A DNA stretch of 64,000 nt, taken from Nocardia aurantiaca (GTDB lineage Bacteria > Actinomycetota > Actinomycetes > Mycobacteriales > Mycobacteriaceae). How positions within the stretch are numbered: position 1 is the stretch's first letter; every line of letters starts with the position of its first letter. This document shows, one piece after another, positions 8,351-16,467 of the stretch. The notes under the pieces are model-generated. The model did no database searches. It had not been told where the DNA came from and worked only from the letters and a program-made list of their open reading frames with translations. The translations under genes and the position numbers were made by a program. The stretch lies in NCBI RefSeq assembly GCF_009708175.1, contig NZ_WMBB01000001.1, forward strand, positions 620,001-684,000. Direction: 5' to 3'.

Positions 8351-9367
8351 TCAGAAGTCGCCGCCGCCACCCCCGGAGTCGCCTCCGCCTCCGAAGTCGC
8401 CGCCTCCGCCGCCGAAGTCGCCGCCTCCGCCGCCGAAGTCGCCGCCTCCGCCTCCGAAGTCGTAGTCTCCGCCGCCACCGCCCCACTGTTGCGGGCCCGG
8501 GTCGTAGCCGTAGCCGCCGGACTCCGGGGGCGGGGCGTAGTCGTTGCGGTCGTGTTCTTCGCGTTCGCCTTCCATGCGACCGAGTTCATACCCGAGCAGG
8601 CCACCACCGATGGCACCGCCCACCGCGCCGAGGCCCGCGGCAGCGCCCGGGCTCATGCCGCCCCTGCCACCGCCGTAAGGCGGCGAGGGTGGGGTGCCGT
8701 AACCAGGTGCGCCGTACCCCGGACCGCCGGAGGAATAGCCGCTCCCGAAGCCACCGCCGCCGAGCGGGGCGGACGGGGGCGGCGGATTGGCGCGGCGGCG
8801 CCGGACGAAGGCGACGACGGCCGCGATGATGCCGCCGATGATCACGATCGGGCACAGGATGCCCAGCCAGCCCCAGCCGCTGCTCTTGGATTCGGGCTTG
8901 GCGGCGGGCGCGGGCGCCGGATTGCCGGCCCGGGCGCTGGTGGGCGCGGCCTGGTCGGTCGCCGACTTCAGCGCGCCCAAGGCCGCGACGGTCGCGCCCG
9001 TGTAGTCGCCGCTGCCGAAAGCGTTCTTGAATGCCGTACCGGCAGAAGCGGTTTCGCGAATATGCGAGTTCGCGCCGGTGCGGATCGACAGGAACTTGGA
9101 CTTGGTATTGATGGCCAGCACCACGTCCGCCGGATCCTTGACGTGGCTTTGCGTCTCCTGATCGAACTTGCCGCGATCGTCGGAGAACTTCTCGGTGGTG
9201 AAGATCTGCACCGGATTCGACAGCTGGTTCGCCGCATTCGTCACCTTGGCGACATCCAGCACCTTGGAGTCGTCGTGCACGGTGACCGGCCCGGCCGCGG
9301 CCGTCCCCGTCGCCAGCAGGATCACTCCCAGTACCGCCGACAGCAGTAATACGAAACGCTTGACCAT
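8351..9367 (-). CDS. Secreted, membrane-anchored TPM-domain protein with glycine-rich tail
   Basis: A 338-residue protein. A signal peptide (MVKRFVLLLSAVLGVILL) leads into a TPM-type domain: DDSKVLDVAKVTNAA, an FTTEKFSDDRG strand and VVLAINTKSKFLSIRTG. A transmembrane helix follows near residue 165 (WGWLGILCPIVIIGGIIAAV), then RRRR and a long Gly/Pro/Tyr-rich tail ending in repeats of FGGGGGD. TPM proteins are phosphatase-like or photosystem-repair-related in other phyla; the role in actinobacteria is unclear. The ATG at 9367 is preceded by GGAAGGAAAG and starts the signal peptide, so the longer upstream frame was rejected. Confidence 0.75.
   Translation of the reverse strand: MVKRFVLLLSAVLGVILLATGTAAAGPVTVHDDSKVLDVAKVTNAANQLSNPVQIFTTEKFSDDRGKFDQETQSHVKDPADVVLAINTKSKFLSIRTGANSHIRETASAGTAFKNAFGSGDYTGATVAALGALKSATDQAAPTSARAGNPAPAPAAKPESKSSGWGWLGILCPIVIIGGIIAAVVAFVRRRRANPPPPSAPLGGGGFGSGYSSGGPGYGAPGYGTPPSPPYGGGRGGMSPGAAAGLGAVGGAIGGGLLGYELGRMEGEREEHDRNDYAPPPESGGYGYDPGPQQWGGGGGDYDFGGGGGDFGGGGGDFGGGGGDFGGGGDSGGGGGDF
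8393..8462. repeat. 21-bp tandem repeat coding FGGGGGD
   Basis: The unit GAAGTCGCCGCCTCCGCC recurs at 8393, 8414, 8435 and 8456, an exact 21-bp period. It encodes the heptapeptide repeats at the C-terminus of the TPM protein and is a likely site of copy-number variation. Confidence 0.85.
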
Positions 9368-9540
9368 CTTGCACTTTCCTTCCCGGGTGACGCTCCCCGC
9401 CACCACGGCACCCGCGACACTACGGCTTCCCGCCCTCGATCGCTTACCTGGTTTCCTGTGGCTTCTATCGCAGGCCCGAGCTGTTAACCCGGGGCGCATC
9501 CGAGACAATGGGCCCCGACGAGTCGAGAAGGGAGAGCTGC

Positions 9541-9771
9541 GTGCCCACAGTGGTCCGGGCGACCATCAAACCCGGCAGCAAGAAAGGCCCCTTGGTCGAG
9601 ATCCTCGATGACGGGGCGCTGCAACTGTACGTGCGCGCCCCCGCGGTGGAGGGCAAGGCCAACAAGGCCGCCATCGAACTCCTGGCAGCCCACTACGGTG
9701 TCCCCAAGTCCGCGGTCCGCCTCACCGGCGGCGCGACCTCACGCTTCAAGCGCTTCGAGATCGACGACTGA
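9541..9771 (+). CDS. DUF167/YggU family protein
   Basis: A 76-residue member of the small, widely conserved YggU (DUF167) family. Typical features are VRATIKPGSKKGPLVEI, LQLYVRAPAVEGKANKA and the late GATSRFKRFEI. The molecular function is not established. The GTG at 9541 is preferred over the ATG 33 nt upstream because GAGAAGGGAG lies just before it. It stands alone between the TPM and trmL genes. Confidence 0.85.
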   Translation: MPTVVRATIKPGSKKGPLVEILDDGALQLYVRAPAVEGKANKAAIELLAAHYGVPKSAVRLTGGATSRFKRFEIDD

Positions 9772-9810
9772 CCCGCGGCGGCGATGTTCGGCGAACCCCG
9801 CCCGCGAAAC

Positions 9811-10287
9811 TCAGATCGCGCCCGGAAAGCCCAGCTGTCGCCAGGCTTCGTACACCGCGACGGCGGCCGCGTTGGACAGATTCATGGACCGGCGGCCCGG
9901 CAGCATCGGGATGCGCAACTGCTCGGTGATGCGGGGATCGGCGAGCACCCCCTCGGGCAGCCCGGTGGGCTCGGGCCCGAAGAGCAGGACATCACTCTTG
10001 CGATAGGCGATATCGGTGTTGTGCGTGGTGGCCGTCGCGGTGAACGCGAATACCCGCTCGGGCCGAATGGACTCCCACGCGGCGGCGAGATTCCGGTGCA
10101 CGGTGACGACGGCCAGGTCGTGATAGTCCAACCCGGCCCGGCGCAGCTTCGGCTCGGATAGGTCGAAGCCGAGCGGTTCGATCAGGTGCAGTTCGCAGCC
10201 GGTACCGGCGGCCAGCCGAATGGCATTGCCGGTATTGGGTGGGATGCGCGGTTCGAAGAACACCAAATGGAACACGGGCTCCAGCAT
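9811..10287 (-). CDS. trmL: tRNA (cytidine/uridine-2'-O-)-methyltransferase, TrmL/SPOUT family
   Basis: A 158-residue SPOUT methyltransferase of the length usual for TrmL. Motifs visible: EPRIPPNTGNAIRLAAGTG, then the knot region LLFGPEPTGLP and the SAM-binding IPMLPGRRSMNLSNAAAVA. TrmL modifies the ribose of the wobble base of tRNA-Leu isoacceptors. The start at MLEPVFHLVFFEP was chosen by family; a longer upstream frame is proline/arginine-rich and has no support. It is divergent from the DUF3017 gene, with only 26 bp between starts. Confidence 0.9.
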   Translation of the reverse strand: MLEPVFHLVFFEPRIPPNTGNAIRLAAGTGCELHLIEPLGFDLSEPKLRRAGLDYHDLAVVTVHRNLAAAWESIRPERVFAFTATATTHNTDIAYRKSDVLLFGPEPTGLPEGVLADPRITEQLRIPMLPGRRSMNLSNAAAVAVYEAWRQLGFPGAI

Positions 10288-10313
10288 CGCAGAGGGCCGG
10301 ATAAGCTCGTGCG

Positions 10314-10631
10314 GTGAGTCCAGCCCATGCCGCACCCGAGAGCCGCAGCAGCCGTGCCGGGGAGTTCGTCCGGGACAATCTGCCCATCCTGCTGGTGGCG
10401 GCAGTGCTGGTGGTGGCCGTGGTCTTCCTGGCCTGGGACCGCTGGCGGCGCGGGACGTTCTTCTTCGGCGGGGCGACACTGCTGGCGGCGGCGCTGCGGC
10501 TGGTCCTGCCGACCGACCGAGCGGGGCTGCTCGCGGTGCGCAGTAAAGGATTCGATGTCGCGTGGCTGACGGTCCTGGGCGGCGCCATCATCGTGCTGGC
10601 GGCGACCATCAGCAGCCTCGGCGTCACCTAG
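10314..10631 (+). CDS. DUF3017 integral membrane protein
   Basis: A 105-residue protein with three predicted membrane segments (ILLVAAVLVVAVVFLAW, FFFGGATLLAAALRLVL, WLTVLGGAIIVLAATI), matching the small actinobacterial DUF3017 family. In M. tuberculosis and other actinobacteria I recall this gene next to folD; here folD is not adjacent. Function unknown. The GTG at 10314 is the first start of the frame. Confidence 0.75.
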   Translation: MSPAHAAPESRSSRAGEFVRDNLPILLVAAVLVVAVVFLAWDRWRRGTFFFGGATLLAAALRLVLPTDRAGLLAVRSKGFDVAWLTVLGGAIIVLAATISSLGVT

Positions 10632-10720
10632 ACCGCGCCGAGGTCGGGGCCGCGACCGGAGTCGCGGCGCTGGATGTTCTTCAGGGTGCCCGCGGGTGCT
10701 CCCGCGGCGCTGGGAGATCG

Positions 10721-10882
10721 CTAGACCGAGGTCATGCGGCGGCCGAGTTCGCGGCGTAACACTTCCTGGTCCGGGAGTCTGTGCAGGACGCGGAGTATGG
10801 CCGGGCGGAGTTCACGCTGCTCGTCCTCGGAGAGCAGATCGACGAGATCGCGGAGATCCATGTCATCGAATGCGGCGGTCAT
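10721..10882 (-). CDS. Small hypothetical acidic/helical protein (53 aa)
   Basis: A minus-strand frame of 53 codons beginning MTAAFDDMDLRDLVDLL and ending RRELGRRMTSV. It reads as a soluble helical peptide (SEDEQRELRPAILRVLHRLP) with normal third-position GC and D/E/L/R balance, unlike the shadow frames around it. I do not recognise a family. No clear Shine-Dalgarno is seen; a TAATGT element 9-14 nt upstream could be a -10 for leaderless expression. It lies in the gap between DUF3017 and metX and points the same way as metX. It could also be chance. Confidence 0.5.
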   Translation of the reverse strand: MTAAFDDMDLRDLVDLLSEDEQRELRPAILRVLHRLPDQEVLRRELGRRMTSV

Positions 10883-11062
10883 GCCTGAATACATTACGGG
10901 TGCGGAGCCCGGTGCACACGTATTCCGGGAAGCCGGTTACGGAGGTGTCATGCGCGCGAAACCGGAAGGGCGTCAGGACAATTCACATGAAACGAACACG
11001 ATACGCAAGGTAACGCGCCTCCGGCCGAGGCAGCGGCGGTACAGCGGTTCGGCAGCGGTAAT

Positions 11063-12226
11063 TCAGCGGTCGGACGCGCGCTGCGCCCGGGCCAGGTCCA
11101 TCGTCTCGAGCACGAGTTTGCCGACCGCCTCGGTCTCGGTCAGGAACCCGTCATGGCCGTCCTTGGAGTGGATGACCTCGAGGCCCTTGGAACCCGGGAG
11201 CAGATCGGCCAGCTCCTGCTGGGTGCGCAACGGGTAGAGCCGATCCGAGTCCACCCCACCGATCACGCACGGCACCGGCGTCGCCGCCAGCGCCGCCGCG
11301 ACGCCGCCGCGGCCGCGACCCACGTCATAGCGGTTCATGGCCTCGGTGAGCAGCACATAGGTGCCCGGATCGAAGCGTGCGATCAGCTTGTCCGCCTGGT
11401 ACTCCAGGTAGCTCTGCACCGCGTAGCGTCCACCCGCCCAGGGGTCTTCATCGCCCTGGGCGCGGTTCTCGAAGCGGTGGTCGAGCTCGGCCTCGGTGCG
11501 GTAGGTCAGGTGCGCGATGCGTCGGGCGATGCCCATGCCGGTCATGGGGGCGCGCCCGGTGCCGTGGTAGTTGCCGCCCTGCCAGTCCGGATCGGAGGTG
11601 ATGGCGGCGATCTGGGTGGTCTGGGTGCCGAGCTGATCGGCGGTAGCGCGCGCGCCGACCGCCAGCACCAGCGCCGCGCCGACCCGTTCGGGCCGCCCGA
11701 TCATCCACTCCAGCACCCGCATGCCGCCCATGGAGCCGCCGATCGCGGCGGCCAGGCGGTCGACGCCGAGCAGGTCGAACAGCTTGATCTCGGCGGTCAC
11801 CTGATCGCGGATGGAGATCGAGGGAAATCTTGCGCCCCAGGGTTTTCCGTCCGCGGCCAGCGAGGACGGCCCGGTGCTCCCCTTGCAGCCGCCGAGCACA
11901 TTGGTGGCGATGACGCACCATTCGCGGGTGTCCACCGGCGCGCCGGGGCCCACGATGCCGTCCCACCAGCCGGGCTGGCCGTGATGCGCGTCGGCGGGGC
12001 CCACCACATGCGAATCGCCGGTCAGCGCATGCTCGACGAGCACCACGTTGTCCGCATTAGCCGATAGTTCGCCCCACCGTTGTACGGCCAGCGTCACATC
12101 GGGAATGACGGCCCCGCTCTCGAGCTCGACATCCCCGATGGCAATGCTGCCGAGCGTCCCGTCGGACGGCGGTAGCAGTAGCTCCGCCGCGTGCCGGGAG
12201 GTGCTCGATTCGATATTCACGGTCAA
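11063..12226 (-). CDS. metX: Homoserine O-acetyltransferase
   Basis: 387 residues, the normal MetX length. MetX acetylates homoserine with acetyl-CoA, the committed step to methionine. The alpha/beta-hydrolase fold shows [22 protein letters not shown], the nucleophile elbow in [12 protein letters not shown] (Ser near 155) and the catalytic His in [11 protein letters not shown] near the C-terminus, with Asp in GVDSDRLYP. The start overlaps the metY stop by 4 bp (12223-12226), so the two are translationally coupled in one operon controlled by the leader upstream of metY. Confidence 0.95.
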   Translation of the reverse strand: MTVNIESSTSRHAAELLLPPSDGTLGSIAIGDVELESGAVIPDVTLAVQRWGELSANADNVVLVEHALTGDSHVVGPADAHHGQPGWWDGIVGPGAPVDTREWCVIATNVLGGCKGSTGPSSLAADGKPWGARFPSISIRDQVTAEIKLFDLLGVDRLAAAIGGSMGGMRVLEWMIGRPERVGAALVLAVGARATADQLGTQTTQIAAITSDPDWQGGNYHGTGRAPMTGMGIARRIAHLTYRTEAELDHRFENRAQGDEDPWAGGRYAVQSYLEYQADKLIARFDPGTYVLLTEAMNRYDVGRGRGGVAAALAATPVPCVIGGVDSDRLYPLRTQQELADLLPGSKGLEVIHSKDGHDGFLTETEAVGKLVLETMDLARAQRASDR

Positions 12227-13572
12227 ATTGCCGCCGCCGTCAGTCCGGCGCGCAAATCCGCCAGGATGTCGTCGATGCCCTCGATACCCACCGCCAAACG
12301 CACCAGACCAGGTGTGACGCCCGAAGCCAGCTGCTCCTCGGCCGTCAGTTGGGAATGCGTGGTCGAGGCCGGGTGGATGACGAGCGAACGCACATCCCCG
12401 ATGTTAGCGACATGGCTGTGGAGCACCAGCGCCTCCACGAACTTCTTGCCCGCGTCCACCCCGCCGGCCAGCTCGAAGGACACGATGGCGCCGACGCCCT
12501 TGGGAGCCAGCTGTTTGCCGCGCTCGAACCAGGGGGAGCTGGGCAGCCCCGCGTAGTAGACATTCTCGACGCCGGGCTGCCCGGCCAGGAACTCCGCCAC
12601 CGCCTGGGCATTGGCCACGTGCCGCTCGACCCGCAGGCTCAGCGTCTCGATGCCCTGCGCGATGAGGAAAGCGTTGAACGGCGACACCGCCGCGCCCAGA
12701 TCCCGCAGCAGCTGCACGCGCGCCTTGAGCGCGTAGGCCGGCGCGCCGAGATCGGCGAACACCACGCCGTGGTAGCTGGGGTCCGGCGTGGTGAAGCCCG
12801 GGAATCGGGCCTCGCCCGCGGCGTCCCGCACGGCCCAGTCGAAGCCGCCGCCGTCCACGATCACGCCCGCGACCGCGGAACCGTGCCCGCCCAGGTACTT
12901 GGTGGCCGAGTGCACGACGATGTCCGCGCCCAGCCGCAGCGGCTGGATCAGGTAGGGCGTGGCGACGGTGTTGTCCACGATCAGCGGCACGCCCGCCGCG
13001 TGCGCGACCTCGGCGATGCCCGGGATGTCCAGCACCGAGCTGCTCGGGTTGGCGACGGTCTCGCCGTAGAACGCCTTGGTGTTGGGCCGCACCGCCGCGC
13101 GCCACTGCTCGAGATCGTCCGGATCCTCGACGAAGCTGACCTCGATGCCCAGCTTGGGCAGCGAGTAGTGCAGCAGGTTGTAGGTGCCGCCGTAGAGGTG
13201 CGGGCTGGCCACGATGTGGTCGCCGGCCTGCGCCAGATTCAGGATGGCGTAGGTCTCCGCCGCCTGCCCGGAGGCCAGCAGCAGCGCGGCCACGCCGCCT
13301 TCCAGGGCGGCGATGCGCTGTTCCACCGCGTCCTGGGTGGGGTTCATGATGCGGGTGTAGATATTGCCCGGCTCGGCGAGCCCGAACAGCGCGGCGGCGT
13401 GATCGGTGTCGCGGAAGGCGTAGGACGTCGTCTGGTAGATCGGCAGGGCGCGGGCTCCGGTGGCCGAGTCGGGGGCCTGTCCAGCGTGAATCTGCTTGGT
13501 CTCGAAGGACCAGTTGGCCGGATCCTGGGTGCCGTCAGCCGCAACGGCCGCGGGCGCGGTCGAGTCACTCAT
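12223..13572 (-). CDS. metY: O-acetylhomoserine sulfhydrylase
   Basis: 449 residues, a PLP enzyme of the Cys/Met metabolism family. It joins O-acetylhomoserine with sulfide to give homocysteine. The PLP lysine is in [12 protein letters not shown]; other family marks are [21 protein letters not shown] and the [12 protein letters not shown] end. It uses the product of metX downstream. Translation starts at MSDSTAPAA, with GGAG about 9 nt before. The 200-nt leader contains a SAM-IV riboswitch (13680-13786) and a short poly-cysteine ORF (13621-13656), so the operon can sense both end product (SAM) and sulfur supply. Confidence 0.95.
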   Translation of the reverse strand: MSDSTAPAAVAADGTQDPANWSFETKQIHAGQAPDSATGARALPIYQTTSYAFRDTDHAAALFGLAEPGNIYTRIMNPTQDAVEQRIAALEGGVAALLLASGQAAETYAILNLAQAGDHIVASPHLYGGTYNLLHYSLPKLGIEVSFVEDPDDLEQWRAAVRPNTKAFYGETVANPSSSVLDIPGIAEVAHAAGVPLIVDNTVATPYLIQPLRLGADIVVHSATKYLGGHGSAVAGVIVDGGGFDWAVRDAAGEARFPGFTTPDPSYHGVVFADLGAPAYALKARVQLLRDLGAAVSPFNAFLIAQGIETLSLRVERHVANAQAVAEFLAGQPGVENVYYAGLPSSPWFERGKQLAPKGVGAIVSFELAGGVDAGKKFVEALVLHSHVANIGDVRSLVIHPASTTHSQLTAEEQLASGVTPGLVRLAVGIEGIDDILADLRAGLTAAAI

Positions 13573-13620
13573 GTGTTCTGCTCCAAAGATGAAAGGTCGC
13601 CGAATGGCGGAAGTTTGACG

Positions 13621-13656
13621 TTATCGAGAGGCGAATGGGCTTCGACAACAACACAT
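13621..13656 (-). CDS. Poly-cysteine leader peptide MCCCRSPFASR
   Basis: Eleven codons between the SAM-IV aptamer and metY: ATG, three successive TGT (Cys) codons, then RSPFASR and TAA. A perfect AGGAGG lies 9 nt before the ATG (13666-13671), stronger than the site of metY itself. Short ORFs with runs of Cys codons are known cysteine-responsive attenuators ahead of sulfur genes in mycobacteria; here one would follow a SAM riboswitch. Its stop lies 48 nt before the metY ATG and in the same frame, so coupling or readthrough is also possible. The peptide itself is too short to test by homology. Confidence 0.6.
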   Translation of the reverse strand: MCCCRSPFASR

Positions 13657-13679
13657 CTCGGTAGACCTCCTGGTTGCGC

Positions 13680-13786
13680 TTGCGTTCGGCCTTCGAACGC
13701 CCGGTCTGCACCCGGAGCACCCCACCGCAGCTGGAGGGTTGCCGATCAGCAAGCCGGGGCCTTAACGCTGATGCTCTTGACCTGTT
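13680..13786 (-). ncRNA. SAM-IV riboswitch in the metY leader
   Basis: Read on the minus strand, the segment fits the SAM-IV (SAM-I clan) consensus: GGTCAAGAG, then CAGCGTTAAGGCCCCGGC, CGGCAACCCTCCAG, GCGGTGGGGTGCTCCGGG and the closing GACC that pairs with the opening GGTC. A 7-bp hairpin (GCGTTCG/CGAACGC, 13682-13700) follows, in the place of the extra SAM-IV stem. SAM-IV aptamers occur in actinobacteria upstream of methionine and sulfur genes. By family, SAM binding should lower expression, here either of metY directly or by hiding the AGGAGG of the leader ORF. Confidence 0.9.
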
Positions 13787-13794
13787 GCGCGATT

Positions 13795-14505
13795 CTAGCG
13801 GGCGGATGAGGCTGTTTCAGAAGTGGGGCTTCCCACGGCCGGCGCCGCGCAGGTCCGGACGAATTCGTGATAGGCCGCGACCACGGCCTCGGCCATGCCG
13901 CGCGGCGACTCGATGAGCCGCTCGTCGGCGAAGCCGGATTCGGCATCCGATTCGGTGCCGGCCCGCATGATGGCGTGGAAAGTGCCGAGCAGCAATCGAA
14001 CCCGCAGATCCTCGGTGGTGGTGCCGAGGCGCTCGGCCAGAACCTGAGCGGTCTGCTCGGTCTTGTTCTCCGCCGCGGCCATGCTGCACGCCCGCACCGC
14101 GGCGGTGGAGCGAATGATGCGCTGCATCTGCTGGAACCAGCGGAAGGGCAGCGGCTCGTCGTGCTCGATGACGCGGTCCACGATGGCGAGGAAGCTGTCC
14201 AGCAGCGCCTTCAACTCGTTGCCGGTGTTGGGCTGCTCGCGCAGCGCCTGCGCGTGCGCCCGGGCCCAGTCGGTGATGGGCGCGATGACGATGTCTTCCT
14301 TGCTGTCGAAGTACCGGTTCACGGTGCGCGGCGACACCTCGGCCGCGTCGGCGATCTGTTCCACGGTGGTGGCGTCGAACCCCTGCTCGGTGCACAGGCG
14401 CAGGGCCACGTCGATGATCCGCGCGCGGGTCTGTTCCTTCTTCCGTTCGCGCAGGCCCGGCCGGTGACATGCGATCACACCGATGTGACTTGACAACTCC
14501 GACAT
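13795..14505 (-). CDS. TetR/AcrR family regulator
   Basis: 236 residues with the TetR helix-turn-helix near residues 40-65 (FDATTVEQIADAAEVSPRTVNRYFDSKEDIV), cited here as the family marks TTVEQIADAAEVS and RYFDSKEDI. The C-terminal ligand domain is of the TetR type that starts LRERKKEQTR. It is divergent from the DHA2 drug-efflux-type MFS gene at 14644, with palindromes in between (14536-14568), so it most likely represses that pump and itself. Start choice is uncertain: GGAGG lies only 1 nt before the ATG at 14505, whereas a TTG at 14496 would have better spacing. Confidence 0.85.
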   Translation of the reverse strand: MSELSSHIGVIACHRPGLRERKKEQTRARIIDVALRLCTEQGFDATTVEQIADAAEVSPRTVNRYFDSKEDIVIAPITDWARAHAQALREQPNTGNELKALLDSFLAIVDRVIEHDEPLPFRWFQQMQRIIRSTAAVRACSMAAAENKTEQTAQVLAERLGTTTEDLRVRLLLGTFHAIMRAGTESDAESGFADERLIESPRGMAEAVVAAYHEFVRTCAAPAVGSPTSETASSAR

Positions 14506-14535
14506 TCCTCCATGGTACGGGGTTCGAAGCTTTTA

Positions 14536-14568
14536 TTGTCCCGATATGACAACTGTCGCGGTGCGACA
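14536..14568. promoter_or_regulatory. Twin TGTC/GACA palindromes between TetR and MFS genes
   Basis: Two inverted repeats abut: TTGTC-N7-GACAA (14536-14552) and TGTCGC-GGT-GCGACA (14554-14568). They lie in the divergent promoter region about 30 and 75 bp from the two starts. A TTGACG at 14577-14582 may be the MFS -35. Likely operator of the adjacent TetR protein. Confidence 0.55.
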
Positions 14569-14643
14569 AATTTCTCTTGACGCCAATTGTCGGTTAGGGC
14601 CAAGATGGTCGAGGGTGTCCCGGACCGTCCGTGAGGAGACGAC

Positions 14644-16137
14644 ATGACCGCCGCGACAACAACACTCGAAGACCAATCCGAAAGCTCCGACCAGCGCGAA
14701 TCCGCGCGTTGGTGGGCCCTGGGCGTACTCGCCATGGCCCAGCTGATGGTGGTGCTGGACGCCACCATCGTCACCATCTCCATGCCGTTCGCCCAGCACG
14801 ACCTGGGCATCAGCGACGGCAACCGGCAGTGGGTGCTCACCGCCTACACGCTGATCTTCGGCGGCCTGCTGCTGCTCGGCGGGCGGCTCGCCGACTACCT
14901 GGGCCGGCGCCGCATGTTCCTGATCGGCCTGGTCGGCTTCGCCGGGGCCTCGGCGCTGGCCGGACTCGCGCAGAACGGCGGCGAACTGTTCGCCGGACGC
15001 GGGCTGCAGGGTGCGTTCGCGGCGCTGCTGGCGCCGGCCGCGCTCTCGCTGGTGTCGGTCACCTTCACCGAGGCCAAGGAGCGCGCCCGCGCGTTCGGCG
15101 TGTTCGCCGGCGTGTCAGCGGGTGGCGCGGCCATCGGCCTGATCGTGGGCGGCGCGCTCACCGAATACGCCGACTGGCGGTGGTGCCTGCTGGTCAACAC
15201 CCCGATCGCGCTGATCGCCCTCCTGGGCGCGCTCGCCTTCGTGGTCAAGGACGTGCCCGCGCCGCGCACCGGCGGCTACGACCTGCCCGGCGCGGTGACC
15301 GCCACGCTCGGCCTGGTCTCGGTGGTCTACGGCTTCAGCCGCGCGGCCTCCGACGGCTGGACCGCGAGCACCACCCTGGCCCTGCTGATCGCGGGTGTCG
15401 CGCTGCTGGCCGCCTTCGTCGCCATCGAGCGGCGGTCCGCGAATCCGCTTCTGCCGCTGCGCATTCCGGGCGAGATCAACCGCGGCGGCTCGTTCCTGGT
15501 GGCGCTGCTGCTGCCGATCGCCATGTTCGCCATGTTCATCAACATGAGCTACTACTTCCAGATCACCCTGGGCTGGTCGGCGCTGAAGGCGGGGGTGGCG
15601 TTCCTGCCCTTCCCGGTTGGAATCGTCGTCTCCGCGGCCATCGCGAGCGCGCTGCTGCCGCGGACCGGGCCGCGGCCGCTCATGATCACCGGCTCGGTGC
15701 TGGGCATGGCCGGGCTGCTGTACCTGTCGCGGCTGGGCTTCGGCGACAGCTACGCGGCGGGCGTGCTGCCGGCGCTCATCCTGATCGCGCTGGGCATGGG
15801 CGGGCTGTTCGTGGCCATGCAGACCACGGCGCTGCACCAGGTCGAGGAGCGGGACTCCGGTGTCGCCAGCGCCCTGCTCAATGCGGCTCAGCAGGTGGGC
15901 GGCGCCATCGGCACCGCGTTGCTGTCGACGATCGCGGTGCAGGTGGCCGAGCGGTTCGCGAAGAACAATCCGGGGGCCGATCATGTACTGGCTCGGGCCG
16001 CGATTCATTCCTATGACATCGCGTTCCTGATCGGCGCGGGATTCTTCCTGGCGACCATTCCGATCATCGCGTTCATGATCAAGGACAAGCCCGCGAATCT
16101 GCTCGAGGGTTCCGAGCACGTGCATGTCGGTGTCTGA
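14644..16137 (+). CDS. DHA2-type MFS drug/proton antiporter (EmrB/QacA family)
   Basis: 497 residues with about 14 hydrophobic helices. The N-terminus shows the DHA2 pattern LDATIVTISMPFAQHDL; motif A is GGRLADYLGRRRMF, and helix 5 carries GGAAIGLIVGGALTEYADWRW. Such pumps export drugs, dyes or natural products using the proton gradient. GAGGAG precedes the ATG. Divergent TetR neighbour suggests substrate-induced expression. A strong hairpin terminator (16160-16187) closes the unit. Confidence 0.9.
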   Translation: MTAATTTLEDQSESSDQRESARWWALGVLAMAQLMVVLDATIVTISMPFAQHDLGISDGNRQWVLTAYTLIFGGLLLLGGRLADYLGRRRMFLIGLVGFAGASALAGLAQNGGELFAGRGLQGAFAALLAPAALSLVSVTFTEAKERARAFGVFAGVSAGGAAIGLIVGGALTEYADWRWCLLVNTPIALIALLGALAFVVKDVPAPRTGGYDLPGAVTATLGLVSVVYGFSRAASDGWTASTTLALLIAGVALLAAFVAIERRSANPLLPLRIPGEINRGGSFLVALLLPIAMFAMFINMSYYFQITLGWSALKAGVAFLPFPVGIVVSAAIASALLPRTGPRPLMITGSVLGMAGLLYLSRLGFGDSYAAGVLPALILIALGMGGLFVAMQTTALHQVEERDSGVASALLNAAQQVGGAIGTALLSTIAVQVAERFAKNNPGADHVLARAAIHSYDIAFLIGAGFFLATIPIIAFMIKDKPANLLEGSEHVHVGV

Positions 16138-16467
16138 CCGGCGAATAGTTCTCGCCTGTGGGCCACGGCAAAGGGTTGCCGTGGCCCGCGGGTTTTCGCA
16201 TGCTGGGAAGTGCGGAATATCACCTGAATAGCTACTTATCGGTAACCGCACTGAATCCCGCACAGCGGGGGCCGCCCGCGCGGTGAGATCGATAGCAGCA
16301 GTACGCTTGTCTTGCTTGACGCCGCAGCGTACGCGGACTTGGCACCACAGGTCCCGTGCCGAGCGCCATGCGTATACGTTGTCTGTTGAACAGCTGGGGT
16401 CCGCTACAAGCGGTGCTCACCGGCCGTGCAATGGGAGCACCACCTTCCTAGGAGGACACGAAGATCC
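16138..16467. other. Intergenic region: MFS terminator and icd promoter area
   Basis: The 330-bp gap holds the terminator at 16160-16187 and, downstream, the undefined promoter of icd. I cannot assign -35/-10 boxes with confidence. AGGAGG at 16450-16455 serves icd. Confidence 0.5.
16160..16187 (+). terminator. Intrinsic terminator after the MFS gene
   Basis: GGGCCACGGCAA-AGGG-TTGCCGTGGCCC, a perfect 12-bp stem with a 4-nt loop, followed by GCGGGTTTTCG. Confidence 0.8.

Noticed and set aside
8347..8829. Arg-rich plus-strand frame opposite the TPM gene
   Set aside because: Direct product of the Gly-rich repeat on the other strand.
14475..14840. Minus-strand frame crossing the TetR/MFS promoter
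   Set aside because: Overlaps the MFS start and the operator region; TetR and MFS are better supported.
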